Shown piece by piece: positions 22,044-32,402 of a stretch of DNA of 64,000 nt. The position numbers and the translations under genes are program-made. The DNA comes from Clavulina sp. PMI_390. Its lineage: Eukaryota; Basidiomycota; Agaricomycetes; Cantharellales; Hydnaceae. The DNA is taken from the NCBI GenBank assembly GCA_015039315.1, contig WIDE01000044.1:57994-121993 (forward strand). The letters run 5' to 3'. Position 1 is the stretch's first letter; each line of letters opens with the position of its first letter. The notes below the pieces were generated by a model. That model was not told the DNA's origin and did no database searches. It saw only the letters and a program-made list of their open reading frames with translations.

Positions 22044-23175
22044 ATGGTATCTGCCATATCCGCTTTCCTTGCCAGCTTTTTCTTGGCCGCTATCGACCAA
22101 CCGCGCACCTTGACGGTCTACAATGGATGTCCTTTCACGATCTGGCCAGCTATGCTCACCGATCTCGTATACAGCTATGCTTTCGACTCCTCGAAGGCTA
22201 TATCATCTGACGTGACCTTCCCCTCAGACTCGGAATGCTGCTACGCCTTCTCACCCTACGGGCTGGGAGGCTGCACCGTACACCTACGTAACATTTGAAG
22301 TCCCCGATAACTGGGCTGGGGGACGCATATGGGGCCGCCGTAGCTGTAACTTTACTAACCCCAATACAGGGACGTGTGTCAGTGGAGGTATGTCGGCTTC
22401 CCCCACTGTTTCATTGAGGAACAAACTGAGCACACCTCACAATTTATTTTGATGGGTGTTTGATTTTCTTTCTGCTAAGGCTGCGATGGTGGGTTGGTTT
22501 GCGATCCTTACTCAGCTGGTGCTGGTGCTGCCCCGATCACTATTGCTGAGTGAGTCCAAATCCCTGACCTTGACCTTGTGATCAGCCTTACTTGGCCGCT
22601 GCACTCTAATGGTGGAATCGAGTGTTAGATTAACCCTGGGAAGTGAGAAAGGGTTCGACTACTATCACATATCCCTTCTGAGTGGCTATAATCTGCCTAT
22701 GGCCAGTACGTGCGCACTTCGCCCCGTGGTGCTAGAATGGCGCCGATTTGACATTTACTTGTACATAGTTACGTCATCGGCCGGTTTTCCCACCGTGGAT
22801 TGTTCTGTTGCCCTTAGCCACATCTGTCCTGCCTCCTTGGCTGGACCGCAGGATACCACAGGATTCCCTATTGGCTGCAAATCTGACTGCATGGTCGGGA
22901 CCAGTCTCAGTGATAGTGCTTCGTGCTGCTCGAGGCCACAAAACTTGTCGACCAATTGCCCCTTGTCTGGAGCTCCCCACTATTCGTTCTTCAAGAACCA
23001 TTGCCCCAATGCTGTTGTCTACGGTGAGTTAATTATCGCTCTAGATACTTCTGTAAGCTGCCTGTGGCTGATGATCCAATCACATCTGGCTTTGCTAGGC
23101 TCTGATGATTCTGCTCTCAAGACTGTTCCGTCTTCCGCTGCTTCTGACTACATCATCACCTTCTGTGGCCCATGA
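22044..23175 (+). CDS. Secreted thaumatin-like protein, copy 5 (divergent)
   Basis: Six exons are predicted. N-terminus MVSAISAFLASFFLAAIDQP, a different signal peptide from copies 1-4, then RTLTVYNGCPFTIWPAMLTD. Exon 2 begins after CTCAG with TRNAATPSHPTGWEAAPYT, and the blocks VPDNWAGGRIWGRRSC, CVSGGCDGGLVCD, YYHISLLSGYNLPMAS, GCKSDCMVG, ASCCSRPQN, APHYSFFKNHCPNAVVY follow, ending FCGP. It has the intron at the GG/C junction but not the last intron. The family Cys pattern is mostly kept. In copies 1-4 the acid-cleft block is YYDVSLVDGYN; here it is YYHISLLSGYN, which loses both Asp residues, so glucan binding may differ. Confidence 0.85.
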
Positions 23176-23432
23176 GACTTTACGCTTGTATTTCTCCTTT
23201 TCGTGTACTCACCGAACATGTAAATGTACAACAGCCGTTTTCTTTGTTGGGGGAATAGTTTATCTTGTCTCACAGGCTTAGATCGATCAACCCTCTGAAT
23301 CCACTCAATATAAATTGACTGAAATATTAGCGCGATACACGCTGGCCAATCACATGCTCTCCTAATCGAAGCTATCAGTGGAGTCAAGTTAGACTGGTCA
23401 ACATTATTGCCCCAAACATCCAACAATGAGCC

Positions 23433-23445
23433 CCCCCCCCAAGGT
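23433..23445. repeat. Poly-C/G homopolymer run
   Basis: About 13 consecutive C between the ends of thaumatin-like copy 5 and the GH28 gene. Likely neutral; a risk point for sequencing errors. Confidence 0.7.
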
Positions 23446-23531
23446 TTTACTTTTCCACCACGTAGGGACCATCCCAGCATTTGAATCCCAAGTGGGGGCT
23501 TGAGGAGACCTATCAAGGAAGCAGCATTCTG

Positions 23532-25956
23532 TCAACCGCTCTGCCTTTGCATGCAACCGACGACGTTAACGTCCTTGAAACTCACTGTCGTGGCGTTGCA
23601 CATAACGGCAGGTATGGCCCCCGTCTCCGGTCGCACTTGGATGTTGCTAGTCGTCAAATTTGTCGCTACAGTTACATGTGAGCTCGAATCGCCTCGTTTA
23701 GGGGTGTCAACGCATACCTGTATTAGGATAGAGGTCCAAAATGATGATTTCTCGGCCAGTTGCGTTGGCTACGTAGTACCAGCAAGGATCCCTGCGCGGA
23801 AGAAGTTGTTGAAGGCACTGACACATAGTCAAGACCAGAAATATTCGACTTACGTAACGCAGCTTCCCTCCACAAATGGCACGCTTTATAGATGTCAGCA
23901 TGTGTAACAAGTTAGAGCGATAGGGACCATAGGCATCGTTGACTCACTTCTCCTGAGTACCGTAAAAGTTTTCCCAGGTGAAAGAATCGATAGCGGTATT
24001 TGTGGTACTACTTGAGTTTGGCTTGGGGCCGAGCTGCGAGGTGATATGCCGTCCGTCATTAAGGGAAGCAAAGTAGCTGAAGAAACAGGACGTACGTTTT
24101 GGTCCCAGTAGCTAGGTTTTTCATAACATGCAACCGTGTTAGCTAGGATCGCATGGAATTTGGGCGCAAGTGAAATCCTTACTTTTGAGTCACGTAGATC
24201 TGTCAGGGAGAAAATATGTGAGCACAGGCCTAGAGGGAATGCATGCGGGATACTTACTGGGAAGGGGACGTTCTGGACATAGATATTTTTCCATGTGACG
24301 CTTTCGATGGATAAGTAAGTACTCCCTGAAAGGATCCGGATGCAGAGGAAGACTCACTTTTGTGCAAGTCCTTTACCTCCAGTCCAGCTCTTGAAGCGAG
24401 CACCGTAAAGCTCATTGACCTGAGAACAATAAATAAGTTCAGGCAAAAGCTCAGCAACAGCAGTCGATCAATAATAATCGCACCATTGCAACGTTCTCGA
24501 TTCTACGAAAATATTACATTTGAGTTATGGATATCCCCATTATGAGAATCGAGTGAGCACTCACAGAACATTGTGCACTGAGGCCGTAGACCCTCCACTT
24601 CCCAAGGAACCCTTCAGAGCACAATATGAGTGCCGAGCCATGAAGAAAACCTGACCACATACGATGCTCAATCCATGCCCTCCTTGGCAGTATGCATTCC
24701 GGAAATGGATGCCGTTCGCGCCATTGCCGACTGTGAGACAGTCATCACCTAGTTGGAAGATCCATACCAGATGAGCGAATGGCGAGCGAGGAAATGCACT
24801 GAAGAGCTTACCATTCATAATCACGTTTTCTTCAATAAGGATGTTCGTTCCTCCAGCACCAAAACCTACGTTGAAAGCTTTAGAAACGTTGCGGGTCATA
24901 TCGATTCGAGAGACAAATAATGACCATCTCTAGAGAGGGGGAAGAAGTCGGTTCAGGACTCGGGGGTTACAAGAAACTTCTTCAGGTACTCACGTGTTGA
25001 AGGGGAAACCGCCACCCTTTCGCTGCTGAGTGTCGATCAAGTTTCCATAAGCATGGATGTTCGTCCCGCTGCTGAGGGCAAAGTTCCATGCGATCGAGTC
25101 CTTTACTTTGAGATTATGCAAGGTGCTGTTCGCTGTGGGGTAGCTGAACAGGTGGGGACGACTGGAAAGTGAAAGCATATGAGTGAGGAGCAGAGATATT
25201 TGGAGCACACGAATGACGAACTTCGTCTGTTGGTTAGCGTCCCACCATGGGGAGCCATAACAATTGATCCATCCCCATGATGGGTTTAAGTTTCCTCGGA
25301 CGGTGACGCTGGAACCTGGATTCATTCTTCAGCAATGCGAACGTCATGTTGTGAGCCGAGACATACCTGTAACCTTGAACCAGTATCCTGAAAACCCCTG
25401 AACATATGAGTGTAAGCATCACTTATTATCCATGCCCACACCCTCCATACTTACTGAAGCACCAACAATAGCCTGGATAGCAGAGATGTTTTGGGGTAGA
25501 TTAAGGTTACCCTCAAAAACAATTTCGACGTTCGAAAGGCTAGTCCAAGTAATAGGCTATGTCGTATTTTATCAGTACCACTACACTTCATGCACAATAC
25601 TAGCGAATACTCACGGTCCAAATGTTGTAATTCACTCCACTCTGGAAGAGGAAACGCGCGTTGGTGGTATAGTTCTTGCTGGCGATCGCAGCGTTGACAG
25701 CAACGGCATCATCAGCCCCGTTGGTGTGGGGAACCACGAAAGTCTTGGTGATGAGGGCCGTGTTTGCTCCAGTGTTGGGCACCGGCTTCACGAGAAGACT
25801 GAGGGCGGCAACGGCTTCTGGAGAAATAGAGGGCCAAAGGGAGCTGATACCACCAGCCGGAAAGCTGCTTCGCTCCGCCAACAATGGGCTCGAGTCGCCG
25901 AAGACAGAACCTGCCAACGTCAGCACGCTGATGAATGGGGCGAGAAGTCCAACCAT
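23532..25956 (-). CDS. GH28 pectinase (exo-polygalacturonase/rhamnogalacturonase type)
   Basis: Minus strand, about 12 exons with a start at 25956 and a stop at 23532-23534. Signal peptide [20 protein letters not shown]. The right-handed beta-helix core carries the GH28 motifs in order: [18 protein letters not shown], then NTD (with the next codon split by an intron) near 24950-25000, [13 protein letters not shown] near 24690-24750, GGHGLSIGSLG near 24630-24670, and RFKSW near 24390, a variant of the RIK motif. The C-terminal part has [11 protein letters not shown] or similar, [24 protein letters not shown] and [12 protein letters not shown]. The catalytic Asp residues of NTD and DD are present. 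It should hydrolyse pectin backbones outside the cell. Individual exon ends are not all resolved; it is convergent with thaumatin-like copy 5. Confidence 0.85.
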
Positions 25957-27083
25957 GACGATGGGAGGAACAGAAAACGATGGATTCTCTCAAACTTCAT
26001 CTCGAACGGTGGGGAAGATTTATAGGGAAAAATGGTTGGCAATTCACGGAAGGACGTCGGGAGGTACACGGTCCGCTCAGAAGTCCACTAGCTTAATTGT
26101 GCGTGGAGCTGGTCGGTGTCATTTGACTCTGGCCCTGGCTCGGCGGGCCAGTGGGCCGCGGCGTGCAACAGACGTTGTGATTCTCATTTTGAATGACCAT
26201 CTCGTTGCTCTAGGGCTGGGATTGCTGAATCTCGTGGCAATCACGAGGATCACCGCGTAAGCTTAGGAAGCAAAGAAGTGGGGGTTTCACACCATTGCTC
26301 CCGCGGAGGAAGCCCACATTAATCGACCATCAAGGCCTGGAATCGGGTGCTGTACATTTCCGAGCCCAAGAATTTAGCAAAGGTGGTTGGGCTTCTTGGT
26401 TGTTTCGTGGGAACCAAGTCTCCAAGCCAAACTGTCTCAAACAATGCGATCGCTCCTCCATCCTCCACCTCTTTACTCCCTAAATGCTCTCTGAGGCTGC
26501 TCCGCCACAGACCCCAATGCATGGCCATAAACTTTTACGCACAACGTCCTAGAAACCCTGCTCGGTTCCCCCTCCCGGCCCGGCGCCAAGCTGATTCTTT
26601 TTGCCGGGCGGTTCGTCGTTCACTAATTGAAGCCGTTCGAGGCACATAGAGTGACTGGCGGTTGCTTTGGAGTTCACGTGTGGGATGTTGAACAAGACGA
26701 TTACGCAATCGCCGTAAACTGACTGGACCCGAACTTGTTCACGCAAGCGGTCGCTTGCCTGATTTAAATGGGAGTCTCATGGTGGCTGCGTGGAGGGTCC
26801 AAATAGTCCATGGTGCAGCCTCACCTCCACGGCTTAGGCGCTCAAGCTGCCTGTCAATTATTTCTCTTGGACCCTCATCTAACAGGCTTCCTATCCCAAA
26901 CATCGATCCTCACTCGCTCAGGCCTTCCCGACTCGGCTTGTACTCGATAACCCAACATTGCATCCCAAGGGTGGGCGGGTTTGCCCGATTTCTCCCTTCG
27001 ACACCGAGTTATAAAACTAGAGAGCGCGGCCCGATACCTTGGGCCCCTTAGCTCTCTGATCCCGTCAGGAGCCGTCCAACACA
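25957..27083. other. Intergenic, divergent promoter region
   Basis: Between GH28 (minus) and the unrecognised gene at 27084 (plus). Only short overlapping open frames; no motif, RNA gene or repeat recognised. Confidence 0.5.
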
Positions 27084-28456
27084 ATGTCGAAACTGCCAGT
27101 GATCGAAGTGCTCATGTTCAAAGCAAATGGCTTCGAGTTCATCGGCGAGTACTATGGTGAGAAGTACCGCGTCCAAAAGGTGCGCTTGGATTTGTTCGTC
27201 CATGTTCTTTGACAACCCCCCACTGGCGCTGACCTCGTTCCTTGACCTCCTGTCCACCCAGCGATTTGGAAACAGAAAGCTCAAATGTTGCAAGTTATAT
27301 TACCACGGAGGCAGCTATGCGGAGATACCCAGGCGAATACTTCGACCAGTGTAAGCGCACTCGTTTGTTAAATCTCAACAACCGTGGCGCTTGGGGGCTG
27401 ACGACACTTATCGTAATCCACCCAACCCACCTCATGGGTTACCCGCGCTCGATCTCCTCGGGGTCATATGTCTAGCAAGGATCCTCAAAAGCGTTATCAA
27501 ACCCTTGCTCCTCCGCGAGAGGTCGTCTACCAGTTGTGGATGGACGAGAAAGGCATCCTCGACCGAGATGCACAGGAGCGTCAGCTGACCGAGGACTCTT
27601 TGCGGACAGCGAAACAGGAGAAACGAAAAGCAACCCAAGAGCAGCTGCAGAAAGAACAGGAGAAAAGTCACGCTACCAAAGCTCGAGTTGAGGCGGTCAG
27701 GGCGCAGATGCGCGCCAAAGGTATGATGGTCGAATCTTCGGGTTCCGCGATGCCGAACGACAAATCTACCGAAAGTGCGAACCGTCCGTCATCTCGAAAT
27801 CAGCCTATGGCGTTCCCTCGATATGAACCGTATGGGGATAAACGCAAACGACAGCCTGCTAATGTGTTTTCCGATCCGAGGTCAAAGGAAGCTATGGATG
27901 CCGCGCGCGAAGCGCAGCGCCATTGGCGACCGCAGTCACCGGAACGGTACACCGATACCACTGCGCTCGATTATCTTGACGAGGGAGCTTGGGATGAGAC
28001 ACAGCAGTCGACGGACAGAGATAGGCTCTATGTTGCCCAGATTGCCTCCCTCGATCCGTGCGTCGTATACACCACATTCATTTTTCTCTTCTTATCGGAT
28101 TTCTGACAATTGGAAACCCCCTTTGTTGCTTGTTTTGCAGAGAGCCTGCGAAGTATTATCTCAGCTCAGCAGTCAATCCTTATACGTCGACCGTTGAATA
28201 CTTCCGCCTGAAGGAGTCCCTCGCGGAAGAACAGAAAAAGCAACAAGACGCTCGCGTCCTAGCAGATTATGACAAGATGATGGAGCACTTAAAAATAGTC
28301 GGAAACCAGGAATTGCCAGTCCAGTGTGCAGGAGAACCACCGCCCGAAAATAGAGTGCCGCCGAATGAGACATTGATAGTTGGCGGCCCAGGTGAGGGAG
28401 ACGCGTGTGTCGAACCATCTTCTCCGTATCCAAGATATTATAGTCGTATTGCGTAA
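27084..28456 (+). CDS. Unrecognised 360-residue charged, coiled-coil protein
   Basis: Four exons (27084-27179, 27262-27350, 27476-28057, 28141-28456) join in frame to 360 residues. The N-terminus MSKLPVIEVLMFKANGFEFI, then GEYYGEKYRVQKRFGNRK, a Cys pair (KLKCCK) and YYHGGSYAEIPRRIL, looks like a small folded domain. A highly charged helical segment follows (about residues 85-145, RDAQERQLTEDSLRTAKQEK onward), probably coiled coil. Next come a polar linker with RYEPYGDKRKRQ and ALDYLDEGAWDE, and a second helical segment (EYFRLKESLAEEQKKQQDAR). It ends in a Pro-rich tail. There is no signal peptide or membrane segment. No family was recognised. Confidence 0.6.
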
Positions 28457-28479
28457 GGGAGCGCTATTAGTATTTCTTC

Positions 28480-29209
28480 TCCCAACTTTCTGGGTCTGTT
28501 TGCGTCGAGACGGCAGCAACCTTCGTAATTAGTAGAAATTCAGAACCAGCTTTGACAAGCCTCTTTTACCCTAATGGTGCGAGCCAGTGACACTATGAGT
28601 CGAATATGCCGCATATCACTACCATCTCGACGAGGTGGGTCCCTGACGCATGCCTACATTCAACGTGGCTCACGCAGTGGACCACAAGCACAATCCAGAC
28701 TTCTCTCGAGTCGAAACAATGTTGCTGCGAAGTGTTTTTTGCCCGCCTTATGACCATTCGTTGGGCGACTTCTGACGAAGAGGATAAAGCAAGCGGTCAG
28801 GGAAGACAGGAGTCCAAAGCGTGACGAATGCACTGCCCATTGTGTGACTGATGCTCTCTCACTCGATTCAGGCAGCCACCTAGCTTACATGCCCTTGGGG
28901 TGTCCGTATCTCATTAGTATTACTGTCTACGCATCTCTGGGTGGGCTTTTTAAGGCGCTTCGTGCAACTATATAGTCCCTCAACTTGCCAGCTTTGGCTG
29001 GGTTGCTTTACTTGCTGAACCCCTCGGCCGATCGGTCTCAAGGAAAGCAATCTACTCTAGCCAGCCGGCTTCACCATACGGGGCTGATATTGAGGGAACC
29101 GCTCCGAGCTTTATCTGTACACACCCCTACCTGGTGGCCTCCTCTGGCGTATCTGTCCAAGCGATCTTCAGCACATTCCACCACCAGCAATCGACAGTGA
29201 CCAGGTTCA
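28480..29209 (+). repeat. Duplicated upstream region of kinase gene K1
   Basis: Roughly 700 bp related to the region upstream of kinase gene K3 (about 37420-38415). Shared blocks in order: GAGACGGC(A/G)G(C/T)AACCTTCGT, TAGAAAT(T/C)CAGA(A/G)CCAGCTTT, TTGCTGCGAAGT, AAGCAAGCGGTCAGGGA, CCCATTGTGTGACTGATGC, CCACCTAGCTT. It shows that K1 and K3 were duplicated with their promoter. Confidence 0.65.
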
Positions 29210-31541
29210 ATGGCAAGTCCAGTGCGTTCGGAAGCCCCCGCACATCGCACAGCATCACCTCGGCCCTTGGTTAGTAATGGGACCCGCGCTACTCCTATGC
29301 CCTATCCCCGGCTTGTTGCGAGGACCCATTACGATGAACTAGTCTTGTTCCTCTTGACTGATGGTGAGTGTTGGTTATGATAGAGTGTTTATGCATAAAT
29401 GGCTAACTAACCCTAATTTCTCCCTATTCACTAAAGGATCAGACTCCCGAGCCGTGGCAAGGTCAAAACTCGCTCGACTCACTGACTATCAATTCCATGA
29501 ACTGTCCACCGACGTCACTGATGAGCTAGCAAGAAGAAGAGATAATTCTTCCCCAGGAGAACGTATGTTTCTATCACCTCTGATAGCCAAATCGTCTGAT
29601 GGCTCTGCCTTCAGCGCCCTTCTTGCAGCCCCGAGAAGAATTCCACCCCAAGCGGAATGAAGCAAGACATAAACTCGGAACACTTCCCCGCTCAAGGTTC
29701 AAGGATTTATCGAGCGATGTATTTTTTGAACTTGGTAGAAGATTTCCAGATGTGACACAGCCGGTAAGTTCTCCCTTGCATCGTGCAGGTGATTCCTTTA
29801 CAAGCCTTCGCCACTCTCTAGGAAGCTCTTAGCCCCCAGATACACTCCGGTGCGTCTTCAGGGAACCCCAAATGGTAAAGACTAAAATTTGTGACCGTAT
29901 GTCCGCTAGATGAAGGCTCCTCGGAATGGGAGACATCTGGTAGTGATGACGAATCCTCTGATGACTTTGCAAACCTTTGGGATGGAATGACATCAGAACA
30001 GTCCTCAACACTGGCAAAATTTGGAGTTAATTCGCCTCCTGACCTCACTAAGCTCCCTAGAGCTGATATAATCCCGATTCTAGATTACATCTATGCCGTA
30101 GGTTCATCGATGTTTCTGTAGTTCCATGTGTCTGAAAAAAAAACACTTTTCTAGGAATTGAATAGCCAGTCTCCAGAGTCAAAAAGATATCCTGAGACTT
30201 TGAAGCTATTACAAGATCTTTCTTATCACTTTTACGCTCTGCCCACTTCCTTCCGGCTAGAGGACGTCATTTTTGATCGGAAGAATATAATCGGACGTGG
30301 GGGCGAAGCCATCGTGTATCGAGGATGGATGCAAGGGCAAGTTGTGGTGGTTCGAGAGATTGTGATGGCTCCGAGAGAGTGGAACCGCCCTTTAGGGCGC
30401 AAGGTTACGCAAGTAATTATCCAATACTTCCAATGACGCGGATTCAGGCTCATGCTTTTGTCAGCTCGTTCATCGTGAAGCCCTTACCCATGCCCAGTTA
30501 TCCCACCCCAATATCCTCCCCTTTCTTGGCGTCTATCGTGAACAGGCTGATTCACCTCCTATGGTGGTTCTACCATTTGTCGAGCGCGGGTCCCTCCAAG
30601 ACTTAATGGATGATGGACCGCTAAACTCTGAAAGCTTCGAACGCATTGTGAGCGCTTAAGTCTATTCCCTCTCATTGTTTATTAAATCATTTTATGACTG
30701 TTAAATCAGCTTATAGGGGCTGCAAAAGGAGTGCTGTATCTCCACTCGCGTCAGCCACCAATTGTTCACGGAGACCTCCATCCTGTAAGCATATCTGCCC
30801 CCATATGTGTAGATGTCTCAGTAATAAATCATCACTCGCCTGCTATCGCCTCAAATCTGATAGGGGAATATTCTAATAAATGAGCTTGGTGAGCCAAATC
30901 TCTGCGACTTCGGGCTCAGCCGTATTCGCCATGAGGTCACTCGTACGCGCACCATGATATTTGAAGGCGGACGATTTCGGTTCCTAGCACCAGAGCTATC
31001 TGCAGGTCGGACCGAAAGTTTCCGCACTAGTCGAGAAAGCGACATCTTTGCGCTAGCAATGACTTTCCTCACTGCATGGACCAGAAAGCCACCATTCTCC
31101 GATATGAGGAATGAGAAAAAGGTCGCGTCATGCATTCAGAAAGGCCAGAGACCAAAGCGGTCTCCTAGTGCTAGCCCTATTTTGTTGCCAGATCCAGACA
31201 CATTCTGGGCATTTCTGGATAAGTTATGGGCGCAAGAGGCGTCCGCTCGTCCTTCAGCCTCAGCGGTCCTGGATTCTGTGGCCCAACTATTTCGGCCAAT
31301 CACCCCACCTCTTCCTTCTTCTAGCCCTGTGTCCTCCGATCGACCGGTGGATGCTTTGCGTACTCTTTTCCCTGATCTCCAACTCAATGTGGATAATATC
31401 GAAGCACATTCCTTCTCCGCATCTTCTCCATCATTACAGTCGATTATCGACAAACATAAGGCGTCAATTCGTGAGGCGCAAGCAGAGTCCATCCAAGGAC
31501 CAGAATTTGTTGATTCTGGCCACCCCGGTCAACAAACTTAA
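29210..31541 (+). CDS. Kinase gene K1: Spa2/GIT SHD repeats fused to atypical TKL-like kinase
   Basis: Multi-exon gene. Exon 1 from 29210 gives YPRLVARTHYDELVLFLLTD. Exon 2 holds the first Spa2 homology (GIT_SHD) repeat, ARSKLARLTDYQFHELSTDV then TDELARRRD. The next exon holds the second, PKRNEARHKLGTLPRSRFKD then LSSDVFFELGRRFPD. Both match the N-terminus of Spa2-type polarisome scaffolds. An acidic Ser-rich linker (about 29908-29990) and a helical pre-kinase segment (LLQDLSYHFYALPTSF) lead into the kinase. Kinase motifs: IGRGGEAIVYRG glycine loop, VVVREI where VAIK is expected (Arg for Lys), HREALTHAQLSHPNILPFLG, HGDLHPGNILI (HRD as HGD, Asp and Asn kept), CDFGLSRI, RFLAPEL, and a C-lobe to about 31290. 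Introns follow KVTQ, FERI and GDLHP. SHD in polarity scaffolds binds partner kinases and GAPs, so this chimera may dock at growth tips (inference). Confidence 0.8.
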
Positions 31542-32402
31542 AAGAGACCTCCGCTTTGTTCTGTTTTCGGAACGATCAGAGAGCACGCTATATTGAATCC
31601 AGCGTTGTCACTGATGCTAAGTCAAAAGCCTAACATGGGCTCGATTTTTTCTTCTCCGCGCCTGTGTTACCGATCCCGATACCGTACGCTAATTACAAGG
31701 GACAAGAAGAGCGCGACACCTTGCCATTCTCCTTTCTGGAGGACCATTCAATGCGAGGGTGGTGAAGCTGAAAGACTTGGACCTAACACTACGGTTTTCC
31801 TCTGAATGAGGATCTCTTCCATTATTTTCTTCGTGTCATTTTCTCGCACCTGAGTTCTTCTCATTGACTATGGGGCATAGCTTGCTTACAGATGACAGCT
31901 GGTGGGCATATAGTGGACCTCCATTATCTGATAAAGATCTATCCATTTTTGCTCCACATTTTATCCGCCATCCCAATATCCCTCAGCCCTGTTTTCTTTT
32001 GCAGTGGATTGAGATCGGGCTATCAAAATTGCTGATATCACTTGCTAGTCTTTTTGTACATTGTAATGCACTGTGTCCCTTGCTGTTCTGTTTTGTGGCG
32101 AACGCGGCGCTTACGCGCAACTGCACATAAACCCTAATCTTGCACGCTGACCATGTCGGCCACCCTCTGGTCAGCAATAGTAGTAACTACTGTAAATCTG
32201 ACCACGCGGCAAGATCGTTTGGAGGTAGGATAATCCAGGCAGCTACGAGAAAGCGACGCCACCGACAACGCCGCAATGAATGTGGTCTATAATGAGCCCA
32301 GTGCTATTTCATCATCGAATTATTGAACTCAACACTAGGATCGGCGTGCAACTTAAACCACACTCAGCAGTACAAGCGACGAGAGCGCGCAGATAGGCCC
32401 TG
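31542..32402. other. Intergenic between K1 and K2
   Basis: No gene recognised. A few short open frames without similarity to neighbours. No SHD remnant was seen upstream of K2. Confidence 0.5.
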
